64,000 nt of DNA from the NCBI RefSeq assembly GCF_001517585.1, contig NZ_FBYC01000004.1:744001-808000 (forward strand), given 5' to 3'. The stretch's first letter is position 1; every line of letters begins with the position of its first letter. Below the pieces are notes generated by a model, which saw nothing but the letters and a program-made list of their open reading frames with translations, did not search any database and was not told the origin of the DNA. Of the stretch, positions 1 to 10,050 are shown one piece after another. A program made the position numbers and the translations under genes. This DNA is from Roseibaca calidilacus. GTDB lineage: Bacteria > Pseudomonadota > Alphaproteobacteria > Rhodobacterales > Rhodobacteraceae.

Positions 1-1644
1 GGCGATCAGGTCATTGTCGTTGATCGCCTTCGAGATTTCCTCTTGCAGCGGGCCGGAATTGCCGATGCAGGTGGTGCAGCCATAGCCCACAAGGTTGAAG
101 CCGATGGCGTCCAGATCGTCTTGCAGATCGGCGGCTTCCAGATAGGCAGAGACGACCTGAGAGCCGGGCGCGAGCGAGGTTTTGACCCAAGGCTTGCGGG
201 TCAGACCCAGCGCGCGGGCTTTGCGCGCGACCAGACCGGCCCCGATCATCACATAGGGGTTCGAGGTGTTGGTGCAGGACGTGATCGACGCGATCACGAC
301 AGAGCCGTCGCGCAGGGTGTAATCCTCTCCGGTCACGGTGGCGGATTTACGCGGGTCGGCAGGCGCAGTGGGCGCGGGGCCTTCATCTGCCATTTCGGCG
401 GCCTCGGTCGTGGCAGCCACACCGCGATACTCCGACACCACGTCCAGAAACTTTGCGGCCGCTTGGTCCAGCGGGGTATGGTCCTGCGGGCGCTTGGGGC
501 CGGAAATGGCAGGCACCACGCTGCCCATGTCCAATTCCAACGTGCTGGTATAGACCGGCGCGTAATCGGCACCGCGCCAGAAGCCGTTTTCGCGTGCATA
601 GGCTTCGACCAGCGCCACGCGGTCCTCGTCGCGGCCGGTCTGGCGCAGGTAGCGCAGGGTTTCATCGTCAATCGGGAAGAAGCCACAGGTCGCGCCGTAT
701 TCTGGGGCCATGTTGGCAATGGTGGCGCGGTCCGCCAGCGGCAAGTTGTCCAGCCCCGGACCGTAGAATTCGACGAATTTGCCCACAACGCCGTGCGCGC
801 GCAGCATCTGCACCACTTTCAGCACCAAGTCGGTGGCGGTGGTGCCTTCGACCATGGCACCCGTCAGCTTGAAGCCCACAACTTCGGGAATCAGCATCGA
901 CACAGGCTGGCCCAGCATTGCGGCTTCAGCCTCGATCCCGCCAACACCCCAGCCCAGTACGGCCAGACCATTGACCATGGTGGTGTGGCTGTCGGTGCCC
1001 ACCAGCGTGTCGGGATAGGCCACTTCAGCGCCGGTCTGGTCGGTATCGGTCCAGACGGTTTGCGCCAGATATTCAAGGTTTACCTGATGGCAGATGCCGG
1101 TGCCCGGCGGCACCACGCGGAAATTGTTGAACGCCTTCTGGCCCCATTTCAGGAAGGTGTAGCGCTCGATATTGCGCTCATATTCGCGGTCCACGTTCAT
1201 CTGGAAGGCGCGCGGGTTGCCGAATTCGTCGATCATCACCGAATGGTCGATGACCAGATCGACCGGGTTCAGCGGGTTGATCTTTTGCGCATCGCCGCCC
1301 AAGGCTTTGATGCCGTCACGCATGGCGGCCAAGTCAACCACGGCGGGCACGCCGGTGAAATCCTGCATCAGCACGCGGGCAGGGCGGTAGGCAATCTCGC
1401 GCGGGTTCTTGCCGCCTTGTGTGGCCCAATCGGCAAAGGCGCGGATGTCGTCGGTCGTGACCGTCTTGCCGTCCTCGAACCGCAGCATGTTTTCCAGCAC
1501 CACTTTCAGCGCGGCGGGCAGCTTGGCGAAATCGCCCAAGCCTGCGGCCTGCGCGGCGGGGATGGAGTAATAGGCAATGCTCTTGCCTGCGACGGTCAAT
1601 GTCTTGCGCGCACCCGCGCTGTCGTGGCCGACTGTAATGGTCAT
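1..1644 (-). CDS. acnA: Aconitate hydratase (partial, 3' end outside window)
   Basis: TCA-cycle enzyme that interconverts citrate and isocitrate through a [4Fe-4S] cluster. The minus-strand frame opens at 1644 with [16 protein letters not shown] and stays open to the window edge, giving about 548 residues of an expected ~900. Family hallmarks are visible: the [20 protein letters not shown] segment, the cluster cysteine in [11 protein letters not shown], and the C-terminal [11 protein letters not shown] segment with further cluster cysteines. The swivelling C-terminal domain lies outside the window. A 245-bp divergent spacer separates it from the DUF1223 gene and should carry its promoter. A long open frame on the plus strand (43-1911) is only its shadow. 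Confidence 0.96.
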   Translation of the reverse strand, partial: MTITVGHDSAGARKTLTVAGKSIAYYSIPAAQAAGLGDFAKLPAALKVVLENMLRFEDGKTVTTDDIRAFADWATQGGKNPREIAYRPARVLMQDFTGVPAVVDLAAMRDGIKALGGDAQKINPLNPVDLVIDHSVMIDEFGNPRAFQMNVDREYERNIERYTFLKWGQKAFNNFRVVPPGTGICHQVNLEYLAQTVWTDTDQTGAEVAYPDTLVGTDSHTTMVNGLAVLGWGVGGIEAEAAMLGQPVSMLIPEVVGFKLTGAMVEGTTATDLVLKVVQMLRAHGVVGKFVEFYGPGLDNLPLADRATIANMAPEYGATCGFFPIDDETLRYLRQTGRDEDRVALVEAYARENGFWRGADYAPVYTSTLELDMGSVVPAISGPKRPQDHTPLDQAAAKFLDVVSEYRGVAATTEAAEMADEGPAPTAPADPRKSATVTGEDYTLRDGSVVIASITSCTNTSNPYVMIGAGLVARKARALGLTRKPWVKTSLAPGSQVVSAYLEAADLQDDLDAIGFNLVGYGCTTCIGNSGPLQEEISKAINDNDLIA

Positions 1645-1889
1645 TTGGCTGAGCCTTCTGCTAAATTGGGTGACAGGGGTCTTGGCCCCTTGCATTTGCC
1701 ATTGCTCGCCGTATCGATCAAGGGCTATTGCGCATTTTTGTATACCGTTGTGCACAATTTTGCGGTTTTCCTGCGGTGTCGCCCGCGCTGTGGCCAATGT
1801 GCAGCGTGCAGGCACTTCTCGCAAAACCTTGATTGGCCCTTGTGCAAGGGGGTGGTTAGATCGCAACGCACCAACAGAACGGAAAGCCC

Positions 1890-2612
1890 ATGCGCCAGCA
1901 CTCTGCCTTAGCATTTGCCCTTTGCGCGCTGATCGGATCTGCCGGTCCGCTATGGGCGCAGCAAAACCCGGTTGTGGTCGAACTCTATACCTCGCAAGGC
2001 TGTGCGGCCTGCCCGCCGGCCGATGAACTGCTCAACCAGATGGCGGATCATGACGCTATTTTGCCATTGGCGCTGCATGTCGATTACTGGGACTATATTG
2101 GCTGGGCCGACACTTTTGGCAAAACGGCGTTCAGCGAGCGGCAAAAAGCCTATGCCCGCGAGATGGGGCGCAAATCCGTCTACACCCCGCAAATGGTCAT
2201 TGGCGGCGTGGATGACGTGCAGGGCAATGCCACGATGCAGGTCATGGCGCAAATCGCCGAACACCGCATGAACCCGGTCGGCGGCGGGCGGGTGTCCGTT
2301 CAGATCACGGCCCGCGACGGCGGCGGTGTGACGATCACTGCGCAATCTCCGTTGGGGTTGGACCATGCGGTCGATGTTCAGCTTGTCCGCTTTCTGAACG
2401 AGGCGACTGTCGAGATTCTGGCCGGAGAGAATGAGGGCCGTTTCCTGACCTATCGCAACATCGTGACCGATTGGAACATGCTGGGCGCGTGGGACGGGTT
2501 GGAGCCCTTCAACCATACCGTGACAGAGAATCTGCCCCAAGGCTCCGGGATGGCCGTTCTGGTGCAAGAGCAAGGTCAGGGGCCGGTCCTTGGGGCCGCG
2601 CGCTATCCCTGA
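1890..2612 (+). CDS. DUF1223 thioredoxin-fold exported protein
   Basis: A 240-residue protein with an N-terminal signal peptide ([24 protein letters not shown]). The mature part begins [21 protein letters not shown], the DUF1223 signature with a CxxC pair in a thioredoxin-like fold, so it is probably a periplasmic or secreted protein of redox character. The family has no firmly established reaction. The start at 1890 lies shortly behind a purine-rich ACGGAAAG stretch. It is divergent from acnA and stands alone, with the iorAB pair starting 79 bp downstream on the same strand. The DUF assignment rests on the conserved N-terminal motif. Confidence 0.85.
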   Translation: MRQHSALAFALCALIGSAGPLWAQQNPVVVELYTSQGCAACPPADELLNQMADHDAILPLALHVDYWDYIGWADTFGKTAFSERQKAYAREMGRKSVYTPQMVIGGVDDVQGNATMQVMAQIAEHRMNPVGGGRVSVQITARDGGGVTITAQSPLGLDHAVDVQLVRFLNEATVEILAGENEGRFLTYRNIVTDWNMLGAWDGLEPFNHTVTENLPQGSGMAVLVQEQGQGPVLGAARYP

Positions 2613-2691
2613 CGGGCTGACGCAAGGTGTGCCTTGGCAGAGCGGTGCGCGCACCCCATATTGACGGGGAACAGCGCAAGGAACCGCCGCT

Positions 2692-3150
2692 ATGTCGATT
2701 ACCCTGACCGTGAACGCCGCCGAAATCCAGACAGATGCCGCGCCGGACACCCCGCTTTTATGGGTGCTGCGCGACGAGTTGGGACTGACCGGTACCAAGT
2801 TTGGGTGCGGTATTGCCGCTTGCGGGGCCTGCACCGTGCATGTCGCGGGCCAAGCCGTGCGGTCGTGCCAAGTGGCGGTGGGCGATCTGTGGGGTCCGGT
2901 CACGACCATTGAAGGGCTTGGCGGCCAGACGCCCCTGCAAGCGGCGTGGGAACGTCACCAAGTCGCGCAATGCGGCTATTGCCAGTCCGGCCAGATCATG
3001 CAGGCGGCGGATCTGCTGGCCAATAATCCTGCGCCCACCGATGCCGATATTGACGCCGCCATGAGCGGCAACCTGTGCCGCTGCGGCACCTATACCGCCC
3101 TGCGCGCGGCCATCCATGATGCGGCGCGCGCGATGGGGTCAGACCAATGA
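2692..3150 (+). CDS. iorA: Isoquinoline 1-oxidoreductase-type (2Fe-2S) subunit
   Basis: Small iron-sulfur subunit (152 aa) of a xanthine-oxidase-family molybdenum hydroxylase. It should pass electrons from the molybdopterin subunit encoded next door. The N-terminal ferredoxin-like domain has the [14 protein letters not shown] cluster motif, and the C-terminal helical domain has [10 protein letters not shown] and NLCRCGTY, the second [2Fe-2S] site. Length fits the family. AAGGAACC precedes the ATG. The stop overlaps the next gene's start as ATGA (3147-3150), so the two are translationally coupled. The real substrate (N-heterocycle or aldehyde) cannot be read from sequence. Confidence 0.9.
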   Translation: MSITLTVNAAEIQTDAAPDTPLLWVLRDELGLTGTKFGCGIAACGACTVHVAGQAVRSCQVAVGDLWGPVTTIEGLGGQTPLQAAWERHQVAQCGYCQSGQIMQAADLLANNPAPTDADIDAAMSGNLCRCGTYTALRAAIHDAARAMGSDQ

Positions 3151-5378
3151 GCACCTTGGGCAAGATCACGCGGCGCGGGCTTTTGCTGGGTGCGGTCGCG
3201 GTGGCGGGCGGCGCGGCATTTGGCGTCTATCACATTCGCAAACCGGTCGAAAACCCGCTGGCCCCCGATCAGGGCGCCACGTTGAACCCCTATGTCATCA
3301 TTGACCAGACGGGTGTGACCATCATCGCGCCGCGCGCCGAAATGGGGCAGGGCGTGCACACCACCCTTGCCGCGCTTGTAGCCGAAGAACTGGACGTGGA
3401 TTTCGCGTCCATCCGGGTCGAGCATGGCCCGCCCTCTGCCGCTTATTACAACGGCGCGCTGATGCATGGTGCGCTGCCCGTTGCCGATTACGCCATGAAG
3501 GATTGGCAACATAGCGTGGTCGGCGGGCTTGGCGCAGTCAGCAAGCTGCTGGGGTTGCAGGTGACGGGTGGGTCCACCTCGACCGTCGATGCCTATGAGA
3601 AGATGCGGCTGGCCGGTGCTGGCGCGCGCGAGGCGCTGAAGGCGGTCGTAGCCGACCGTCTGGGGGTGAACAGAGCGGAGTTGCGCACCGAAGACGGGGC
3701 TGTCATCGCCCCCGACGACAGACGTATTCCCTATGCCGATTTGGCGGAAGAGGCCGCCGCGCGCCCGGTGCCCGATGTAACCTTGCGCCCGCAATCAGAG
3801 TGGAAATTGCTGGGTCGTGCTTTGCCGCGCCCCGATATGCGCGCCAAGATCACGGGCAAAGCGCAATATGCAACCGATATCCAACTGCCGGGGATGAAAT
3901 TCGCCACCGTCCGCATCTGCCCGCATCTGGGCGGCGGCATGGCGGGGTTTGATCCCGCGCCTGCGCTGGCCATGCCCGGCGTTGAACAGGTGATCGACAT
4001 GGGCAATGGCGTGGCCGTGGTCGCGCGCAACACATGGGCCGCGCTGGAAGGGGCGCGGGCGGTGGATATCACATGGACAGACTCGCCTCTGCCTGCCGAT
4101 ATGGACGGCATGTTCGCCGCTATAGAGGCCGCGTTCGACACAGAACCAAATTCCACCCTGCGCGATGAGGGTGACGCGACCACCTTGCCAGACGGCGCGA
4201 TCAGCGCCGAGTATCGCGTGCCCTTCCTTGCCCATTCCACGATGGAACCCCAAGGCGCAACGGCATGGTTGCAAGACGGGCGCATGACCCTTTGGGCTGG
4301 CAACCAAGCGCCGCGCCTCTGCGTGCAAAAGGCGGCTGAAGCGTCTGGGCTGGCCGAGGATGCGATCACCCTGCACACGACCTTTATGGGGGGCGGGTTC
4401 GGGCGGCGCGCGGAAACCGATGCGGTCGCCCAAGTCGCCCGCATTGCCGCCGCCATGCCCGGCACGCCCATTCGCCTGACATGGTCGCGCGAGGAAGATA
4501 TGGGGCATGATTTCTACCGCCCCGCCGCCATAGCGCGGATGCAAGGCGCGCTAGATCAGGGCCGCATCAGCCATTTCAACGCCGCGATTGCCGCGCCATC
4601 CGTCACCCGCGCCGCCATGACGCGGATCATGGGCCGCGCGCCCGGCGGGGCCGATAAGGGGCATGTCGAAGGCGCGTTCGACCAGCCCTATGCGATCCCG
4701 AATTACCGCGTGGCGGGGCATCTGGCCGATCTGGACGTGCCCATCGGCTTCTGGCGGTCGGTGGGCGCGTCTTTCAACGGGTTCTTTCATGAAAGCTTTG
4801 TCGATGAATTGGCCCATGCTGCCAGGGCCGACCCGCTGGCGTTTCGGCTGGCGCATGTCGCGCCCGAAAGCCCGGTTGCCGCAGGCGTGCTGACCCGCGT
4901 GCGCGAGATGTCGGGCTGGGACACGCCCCTGCCCGAAGGCCGCGCGCGCGGCGTGGCGATGACATGGTCTTTCGGCACGCCCACGGCGGTGGTGATCGAA
5001 CTGGCGCAGGATGGCGAGCGCATCCGCATGGACCGTGCCTTCATGGCCTGTGATCCGGGGCTGGTGCTGGACCCCGGCATTGTGCGCGCGCAGATGGAAT
5101 CGGGGCTGATCTACGGGCTATCGGCGGCGGTGATGGGCAAGATCACCTTCGCGGGTGGCGCAGTCGAGCAAGCCAATTTCCCCGATTATGACGCCTTGCG
5201 CATGGTCAACACGCCGCGCATCGAGGTCGCGATCCTGCAAGACAACCCGCATATGGGCGGTGTGGGGGAACCCGGCACACCGCCCGCCATGCCCGCGCTC
5301 GCCAATGCGCTGTTTGCCCTGACAGGCACACGCGCGCGCAGCCTGCCCCTGCGCGATGTGGCGGATTTCGGGGTTTAG
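3147..5378 (+). CDS. iorB: Molybdopterin-binding subunit of IorB-type oxidoreductase
   Basis: Large catalytic subunit (743 aa) of the molybdenum hydroxylase paired with the preceding [2Fe-2S] protein. The N-terminus [20 protein letters not shown] is a twin-arginine-type signal, so the enzyme is probably exported folded or anchored on the periplasmic face. Family motifs seen include [35 protein letters not shown] and a C-terminal [18 protein letters not shown] carrying the conserved active-site glutamate region. No third (cytochrome c) subunit and no XdhC/MocA-type maturation gene lie nearby, so the final electron acceptor and cofactor insertion must be encoded elsewhere. Many such proteins are called aldehyde dehydrogenases; the substrate is unknown. 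Confidence 0.88.
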   Translation: MSTLGKITRRGLLLGAVAVAGGAAFGVYHIRKPVENPLAPDQGATLNPYVIIDQTGVTIIAPRAEMGQGVHTTLAALVAEELDVDFASIRVEHGPPSAAYYNGALMHGALPVADYAMKDWQHSVVGGLGAVSKLLGLQVTGGSTSTVDAYEKMRLAGAGAREALKAVVADRLGVNRAELRTEDGAVIAPDDRRIPYADLAEEAAARPVPDVTLRPQSEWKLLGRALPRPDMRAKITGKAQYATDIQLPGMKFATVRICPHLGGGMAGFDPAPALAMPGVEQVIDMGNGVAVVARNTWAALEGARAVDITWTDSPLPADMDGMFAAIEAAFDTEPNSTLRDEGDATTLPDGAISAEYRVPFLAHSTMEPQGATAWLQDGRMTLWAGNQAPRLCVQKAAEASGLAEDAITLHTTFMGGGFGRRAETDAVAQVARIAAAMPGTPIRLTWSREEDMGHDFYRPAAIARMQGALDQGRISHFNAAIAAPSVTRAAMTRIMGRAPGGADKGHVEGAFDQPYAIPNYRVAGHLADLDVPIGFWRSVGASFNGFFHESFVDELAHAARADPLAFRLAHVAPESPVAAGVLTRVREMSGWDTPLPEGRARGVAMTWSFGTPTAVVIELAQDGERIRMDRAFMACDPGLVLDPGIVRAQMESGLIYGLSAAVMGKITFAGGAVEQANFPDYDALRMVNTPRIEVAILQDNPHMGGVGEPGTPPAMPALANALFALTGTRARSLPLRDVADFGV

Positions 5379-5585
5379 GATTGGTTCACGCGGGGCAGTG
5401 GCCAAGGCCGCTCAAACCAGTTCTTTGAAAATCTGATGTCAGAAACTCTTGGCATAACTTTCTTAAGCTATGTCAGGTTTCTGGCAACTGATAAGAGCGC
5501 GCCTTCCTGCGTCGTGCCGCATCTGTCGCTTTGGGTTCCTCTCAGCCTCTCGGCGCGGTGCGATCCCGAATGTTGAAGGCGTGCG

Positions 5586-6782
5586 TCACCGCGTTGCAAC
5601 CAGCACGGCCACCGGCCCGGCATAGAGCGCCAAACTACCATCCGGCAGGTGCTTGATCCCGGTGGCAGCTTCCAGCGCGTCCAGAAAGCGGATTTCAAGA
5701 TTGGACTGGTTGGCCGGGCAGCTTAGACGCGTGGTGCCAAGGTCGGTGACCTGCAAACGGGTTTCGGCAATCGCGGCGCGGCCAAGGTAGCGGTTGCAGT
5801 TTGTCCGCCCCGAAAGCCGCCCGGCATTAACCTGAACCGAGAAATCCGTCATCCTTTCATCCGCGCGGGGCAGGGGCAGCCCATACAGATGCGTGACCTG
5901 CCAGACCGGCCCTTCCAGCGCATGCAGCGGGTTGCCCGCGCAGCCCGGTGGAAAACTGGCCCCCGGGGCCGAAAGCTGCGCGGTGAAGGGATAGGGCATG
6001 TCCAGCCCCGGAAGCTGGCAAGGGCGGTGTTCTACCCGCAGGGTCTGGCGTCCGATTCTGAATGCATACACGTCATCGGCGGTTCGGGTGATCTTGGTCG
6101 GGGCAAGCTCTGGCACGGGATCGGCCGGCGGCTCTGGCGTGGTCAGAACCATGGACCCGGCGACTTCTGTGTGCACTTTCCAGCTTGCATCCGGCCCCAG
6201 TGCCGTCAGCGGCAGGATGGGGCGTGCGGGAATGGCTTGGCAGCTGTCGATCAGCGTGCCTTCGGCGGTTTCCAGTTGCAGCAGGCCGGGCGCGCGGTTC
6301 AGGACCGTCCCGTCGGGGGCGGTAAACCTCCCTTCCAGCGCCGCGGGGCTGAAGCGTTGGCCCTCTAACCGGACCGCGTCGCCATCGGGGAAAAGCGCGA
6401 TCACCTGCCCCGAATTGCACAGATACGCGTCAGAGAAACTTGCGCTCAGCGCCGCGTTTAGCTGCATCTGTTCGGGCGCTTGCCCGCCTTCGACGGGGGC
6501 GCGCGCGCTTTGCAACGCAAAAGCATCATCCACCAACGCGCCGACCTGCACTGTGCTGGCTTGGCGAGACAGGCTTGGCAGGGGCAGCACCGCGTTGCGC
6601 GTGTCGGCGGGCAGGGTCAGGCGTTGGGTGTCCAGAACAGCGCCTGCCGTGTCACGGGTGACGGCGACAATCTCTGTTGCCGGGGCTGTATCGGTCGGCC
6701 AGTCAAGCGTCAGGGCCACGTCACGCGCCTGCACGCCCTGTGCAAGGGCTGTGATTGCGCAGGATATGGCAATGACACGCAT
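5586..6782 (-). CDS. Exported META-domain protein with YbaY-like N-terminal part
   Basis: A 398-residue protein starting MRVIAISCAITALAQGVQA, a signal peptide. Residues ~20-105 resemble a YbaY/lipoprotein beta-sandwich (VALTLDWPTDTAPATEIVAVTRD). The last ~115 residues look like a META/HslJ domain (WQVTHLYGLPL, then GRTNCNRYLG and RLSCPANQSNLEIRFLDALE). No enzymatic residues are evident; META-domain proteins are cell-envelope proteins linked in some bacteria to stress or antibiotic tolerance. It begins 34 bp after the efp stop and is probably cotranscribed with it. An open frame continues upstream of the chosen start, but the signal peptide fixes the ATG. A shorter relative sits at 18244-19185. 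Confidence 0.75.
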   Translation of the reverse strand: MRVIAISCAITALAQGVQARDVALTLDWPTDTAPATEIVAVTRDTAGAVLDTQRLTLPADTRNAVLPLPSLSRQASTVQVGALVDDAFALQSARAPVEGGQAPEQMQLNAALSASFSDAYLCNSGQVIALFPDGDAVRLEGQRFSPAALEGRFTAPDGTVLNRAPGLLQLETAEGTLIDSCQAIPARPILPLTALGPDASWKVHTEVAGSMVLTTPEPPADPVPELAPTKITRTADDVYAFRIGRQTLRVEHRPCQLPGLDMPYPFTAQLSAPGASFPPGCAGNPLHALEGPVWQVTHLYGLPLPRADERMTDFSVQVNAGRLSGRTNCNRYLGRAAIAETRLQVTDLGTTRLSCPANQSNLEIRFLDALEAATGIKHLPDGSLALYAGPVAVLVATR

Positions 6783-6816
6783 AGGCCTGGCCCCGGACCG
6801 AAGCCGCGCAAGAGGG

Positions 6817-7380
6817 TCAGGCGCGTTCGGAATACTCGAAGGTTTCGGTGTTGACGACGATGTCCTCGTCCTGCCCGACGAAGGGCGGCACCAGCACGCG
6901 CACGCCATTGTCCAGCAGGGCGGGCTTGAAGCTGTTGGCCGCGGTCTGGCCTTTGACGACCGGTTCGGTTTCAACAACCTTGCAGATCACCTTTTGCGGC
7001 AGCGTCATGTTCAATGCTTCCTCGCCGTAATATTCCACCGTGACGGTCATGCCGTCTTGCAAGAAAGGGCGGCGGTCGCCAAGGATCTCGGCATCCAGTT
7101 CGATCTGCTCGAATGTGTCCATATCCATGACCACAAGGCGGCCATCGGTTTCATACAGAAATTGCTGGTCTTTTTGCTCCAGCCGCACACGCTCGACCTT
7201 GTCATCCGACCGGAAGCGTTCGTTCAGTTTGCGCCCATCGCGCAGGTTCTTCATCTCGACCTGGGCAAAGGCGCCGCCCTTGCCGGGTTTCACATGGCCC
7301 ACTTTCACCGCGGCCCACAGGCCGCCGTCATGCTCCAACACATTGCCGGGGCGAATTTCGTTACCGTTGATTTTGGGCAT
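6817..7380 (-). CDS. efp: Elongation factor P
   Basis: Translation factor (187 aa) that relieves ribosome stalling at polyproline stretches. It begins [27 protein letters not shown] and contains [17 protein letters not shown], whose lysine in PGKGG is at the position modified in EF-P families. C-terminal OB folds are present ([21 protein letters not shown]). The 187-aa length is normal. An upstream in-frame extension of 23 codons does not match the family, so the start at 7380 is preferred. It is divergent from the small conserved protein at 7590, with a palindrome in the shared spacer, and is followed by the META-domain gene. Confidence 0.97.
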   Translation of the reverse strand: MPKINGNEIRPGNVLEHDGGLWAAVKVGHVKPGKGGAFAQVEMKNLRDGRKLNERFRSDDKVERVRLEQKDQQFLYETDGRLVVMDMDTFEQIELDAEILGDRRPFLQDGMTVTVEYYGEEALNMTLPQKVICKVVETEPVVKGQTAANSFKPALLDNGVRVLVPPFVGQDEDIVVNTETFEYSERA

Positions 7381-7481
7381 GGGACAAACCTTGGCGAGGA
7401 CGCGACTTTTCTTGTCGGATGCTATATCGCGTGATGCCAAGCCGCGCAAGAACAGGATATGGAGCCGCCTTGTGATGTGCT

Positions 7482-7496
7482 ATGCAAAATTTGCAT
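7482..7496. promoter_or_regulatory. Perfect 15-bp palindrome, possible operator
   Basis: ATGCAAAATTTGCAT reads the same on both strands around a central A (7-bp arms). It lies in the divergent spacer between efp (starts 7380) and the small gene at 7590, about 100 bp from either start, a plausible operator position for both. No regulator can be named from sequence. Confidence 0.35.
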
Positions 7497-7589
7497 GGGT
7501 GGTATGCGTTGGCGGGCTAGCGAATCAGTCTTCAAAAAGGGTAGGCAGGCGTTCGCGGTGAATGCAAGAGCAAGAACAAAGGAAAGAAC

Positions 7590-7913
7590 ATGTTTGATGC
7601 GGCGGATGGAACGGCGTTTACCCATGAGCAGGGCGCGCGGGCACGCAAGCTGTTTGCGGCGGTGGTGCTGGCGGCGCTGGATGACGCGATCGCCGATGAC
7701 AAGAAATACGGCAACGGGCCGGAACAGATTGCCCGCTGGGCACGCTCGCGCGATGGCCGCGAAGTGCTGAGCTGTGCGGGAATCGACCCCAATGAGCGCG
7801 TTGTCGCCGGATTGATGGAATTCGTGGCCAAGGGTGTGCGCACCTCTGTTGCGCTGTCGCGCGAGGAAAGTGAACGCCGTGCCGCAGCCGAGGCAGAGGC
7901 CGAAGCGGCCTGA
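7590..7913 (+). CDS. Small conserved alphaproteobacterial protein (DUF6280-like)
   Basis: A 107-residue cytosolic protein, MFDAADGTAFTHEQGARARKLF..., with the central stretch DDAIADDKKYGNGPEQIARWARSRDGREVLSCAG and an Ala/Glu-rich tail. I recall near-identical short proteins next to efp in Rhodobacterales, recorded as DUF6280, but this is from memory. No signal peptide, membrane segment or catalytic motif is seen. AAAGGAAAG precedes the ATG. A strong intrinsic terminator starts 20 bp past the stop, so it is probably monocistronic. Function unknown. Confidence 0.75.
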   Translation: MFDAADGTAFTHEQGARARKLFAAVVLAALDDAIADDKKYGNGPEQIARWARSRDGREVLSCAGIDPNERVVAGLMEFVAKGVRTSVALSREESERRAAAEAEAEAA

Positions 7914-7933
7914 ACAACGCTGGACCGGACCTG

Positions 7934-7970
7934 AAAAAACCCCGCATCCGTGATCGGTGCGGGGTTTTTT
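7934..7970 (+). terminator. Intrinsic terminator (bidirectional)
   Basis: A perfect 13-bp stem, AAAAAACCCCGCA (7934-7946) with TGCGGGGTTTTTT (7958-7970), around an 11-nt loop. It ends the small gene at 7590-7913. The A-run on the left arm makes it work for the minus-strand gene 7995-8591 as well. Confidence 0.9.
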
Positions 7971-7994
7971 CGTGTCTGAAAGCGGGCTGCTGGG

Positions 7995-8591
7995 TTACAG
8001 GGTCACGCCAAGGTGATCGGCCAGAAAATCCAGCCGGTCTTGCCCCCAGAACCGCGCCTCATCCACCACGAAGAAGGGCACGCCGAACACGTCGGCTTCT
8101 ATCGCGTCTTCAAGGTTGCGGGGGTAGATCTCTGCGCCTTGCAACATGCCGGAAAAGGCCAGCCCGGTATCGAAGCCCGCTTTTGCCAGACAGTCGCGGA
8201 TCACGTCATCCTCGGCGATGTTGCGGTCGTCCTCCCAACATGCGCGGCTCAGGCCGGTGACCAGCGCGTCAATGTCGCCGCCGCCTGTTTCCTGCGCGGC
8301 AATGATCGCATAGGCGGCGGGCGCGGGGTTGGTCGGGAAATGCGCGGGGTGCAGCTTCAAAGGCACGCCAAGGCGGCGCGACCAGCGGTCCAGTTCTTGC
8401 AAGCGGTAGGCTTTGCGGCTGTCATGGCGGTCAGCCAGAACCTGTCCGCCGGTGCGCGGAAACAGCGCCATCGGGTCCAGCGGTTTGTAGCGCAACGTCA
8501 CACCCGCCTTGCGGGCAATCCGGGCGGCGCGGCCCCCGACAAGATGCGTCCATGGCGAAATCGGGCTTAGGTAGTAGTCAATCTGCGACAT
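7995..8591 (-). CDS. 2-hydroxychromene-2-carboxylate isomerase / DsbA-kappa family protein
   Basis: A 198-residue thioredoxin-fold protein of the GST-kappa/HCCA-isomerase group. It starts MSQIDYYLSPISPWTHLVGGRAA and has SPISPWT where DsbA proteins have CxxC, as expected for the glutathione-using isomerase branch. The cis-proline loop FGVPFFVVDEARFWGQDRLDFLADHL is typical. HCCA isomerases act in naphthalene-type aromatic degradation, but no such pathway is here, so the physiological substrate is open. It converges on the terminator at 7934 and is divergent from prs. Confidence 0.85.
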   Translation of the reverse strand: MSQIDYYLSPISPWTHLVGGRAARIARKAGVTLRYKPLDPMALFPRTGGQVLADRHDSRKAYRLQELDRWSRRLGVPLKLHPAHFPTNPAPAAYAIIAAQETGGGDIDALVTGLSRACWEDDRNIAEDDVIRDCLAKAGFDTGLAFSGMLQGAEIYPRNLEDAIEADVFGVPFFVVDEARFWGQDRLDFLADHLGVTL

Positions 8592-8681
8592 CTGCGGTCC
8601 CTTTTGGCTGCTTGTAACATTTCCAAGACCGTATCGGGGTGGTAAGCGGTGTCAACGTCGCGACTCGCCAAGGAAACCCCC

Positions 8682-9701
8682 ATGATCGACCGTACCGAAC
8701 CCAAGCTGATTGCCGGGAATTCAAATCCCGAACTGTCCAAGGCCATTGCGCGGCGCATGTCGTTGCATCGCGGCGTCAATGTCGGACTGGTCGATGCGCG
8801 GGTCGAACGTTTCAATGACCAAGAAATCTTTGTCGAAGTTTACGAAAATGTCCGGGGCGAGGACATGTTCATCCTGCAATCGACCTCGCGCCCGGCAAAT
8901 GACAACCTGATGGAGTTGTTGATTATCGCCGATGCGCTGAAACGCTCATCCGCTGCGCGCATCACTGCCGTGATCCCGTATTTCGGCTATGCGCGCCAAG
9001 ACCGCCGCACCAAGGCGCGCACGCCGATTTCCGCCAAGCTGGTCGCCAATATGATCGCGCAGGCGGGGATCGAACGGGTGCTGACGCTGGACCTGCACGC
9101 CACGCAGATACAGGGGTTTTTCGACATTCCGGTGGACAACCTGTATGCCGCGCCGGTTTTCGCGCTGGATGTGCTGCACCATTTCAAAGGGCGGCTGGAT
9201 GATGTGATGATTATCTCTCCCGATGTGGGCGGGGTGTCGCGGGCGCGCGAATTGGCCAAACGTGTGGGCTGCCCGCTGGCGATTGTCGACAAGCGGCGCG
9301 AGAAGGCGGGCGAAGTGTCGGAAATGACCGTGATCGGGGATGTCAGCGGCAAGACCTGCATCATCGTCGATGACATTTGCGACACCGCAGGCACCTTGTG
9401 CAAGGCAGCCGAAGTGCTGATGGAAGCGGGGGCCACCGAAGTGCACAGCTACATCACCCATGGCGTGCTGTCCGGCCCGGCGGTGGAGCGGATTACCAAA
9501 TCGGTGATGAAATCGCTGATCATAACCGATTCCATCGCGCCGACCGATGCGGTGAAAGCTGCGCCCAATATCCGCATTGTGGCCACGGCGCCCATGTTTG
9601 CCCAAGCGATCCTGAACACATGGAAAGGCACATCTGTCTCGTCGCTGTTCGATACAGAGACGTTGCAGCCGATCTATGAGGGGCTGTATTCCAGCGTTTA
9701 A
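8682..9701 (+). CDS. prs: Ribose-phosphate pyrophosphokinase
   Basis: Makes PRPP from ribose 5-phosphate and ATP for nucleotide, histidine and tryptophan synthesis. The 339-residue protein has [17 protein letters not shown], the ATP-loop region [30 protein letters not shown], and the PRPP-binding signature [13 protein letters not shown]. An upstream GTG at 8649 is in frame, but the ATG at 8682 has AAGGAAAC about 5 nt ahead and matches the family N-terminus, so it is chosen. It converges on nfeD with only 28 bp between stops, where a GC hairpin sits. Confidence 0.96.
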   Translation: MIDRTEPKLIAGNSNPELSKAIARRMSLHRGVNVGLVDARVERFNDQEIFVEVYENVRGEDMFILQSTSRPANDNLMELLIIADALKRSSAARITAVIPYFGYARQDRRTKARTPISAKLVANMIAQAGIERVLTLDLHATQIQGFFDIPVDNLYAAPVFALDVLHHFKGRLDDVMIISPDVGGVSRARELAKRVGCPLAIVDKRREKAGEVSEMTVIGDVSGKTCIIVDDICDTAGTLCKAAEVLMEAGATEVHSYITHGVLSGPAVERITKSVMKSLIITDSIAPTDAVKAAPNIRIVATAPMFAQAILNTWKGTSVSSLFDTETLQPIYEGLYSSV

Positions 9702-9705
9702 GTGC

Positions 9706-9728
9706 GGGGGGCGCGCGCTGCGCCCCCG
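9706..9728. terminator. GC-rich hairpin between convergent prs and nfeD
   Basis: GGGGGCGC (9707-9714) pairs with GCGCCCCC (9720-9727) over a 5-nt loop. It fills the gap between the two convergent stops. There is no T-run, so it is a weak or Rho-assisted terminator at best. Confidence 0.45.
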
Positions 9729-9729
9729 T

Positions 9730-10047
9730 CTAGTCTTTGCCGGTCCAGCCGCCCCGGTCAGAGGGCGGCAGGCTGTCGCGCGGGTCGTAGTCGTTTATGT
9801 CGGGGCGTTTGTGGCGCTGCGTGTTCCAGCGCGATAGCCCCAGCCAGATCGCCAGACCCAGCGCGGCCCAGATAAAGGCCTGAACCACCACGGGCAGCCC
9901 CGGCACCAGCCAGACGATCAGCCCCATCAGCCCGGCCGCCACGGCAAAGCCCAAGGCCACATAGGCGGTGGTCAGCATTTCGCCCACCAGAAGGATAACG
10001 GCAATCAGCCCCCAGATGGACCAGTCGGGCAGGGCGAACAGGTCCAT
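9730..10047 (-). CDS. nfeD: NfeD-like membrane protein
   Basis: A short (105 aa) NfeD-family protein. It begins MDLFALPDWSIWGLIAVILLVGEMLTTAYVALGFAVAAGLMG, with about three hydrophobic helices, then a charged tail ending SDRGGWTGKD. Short NfeD proteins partner stomatin-like SPFH proteins in membrane quality control. Here the SPFH gene lies only 3 bp upstream on the same strand, which supports that pairing. There is no protease (ClpP-like) domain, unlike long NfeD. Confidence 0.85.
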   Translation of the reverse strand: MDLFALPDWSIWGLIAVILLVGEMLTTAYVALGFAVAAGLMGLIVWLVPGLPVVVQAFIWAALGLAIWLGLSRWNTQRHKRPDINDYDPRDSLPPSDRGGWTGKD

Positions 10048-10050
10048 GGT

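Noticed and set aside
1675-1690. AGGGG/CCCCT hairpin in the acnA leader, possible iron-responsive or attenuator element
   Set aside because: Only five base pairs with no terminator tail; too weak to call.
43-1911. A 622-codon open frame on the plus strand
   Set aside because: It lies opposite acnA, whose protein matches aconitase throughout; the plus frame is Gly/His/Arg-rich shadow with no family motif.
5379-5585. AT-richer spacer with short repeats (ATGTCAG twice; CAGAAAC and GTTTCTG)
   Set aside because: Seven-base matches are expected by chance, and there is no T-run or promoter pattern that clearly serves a gene.
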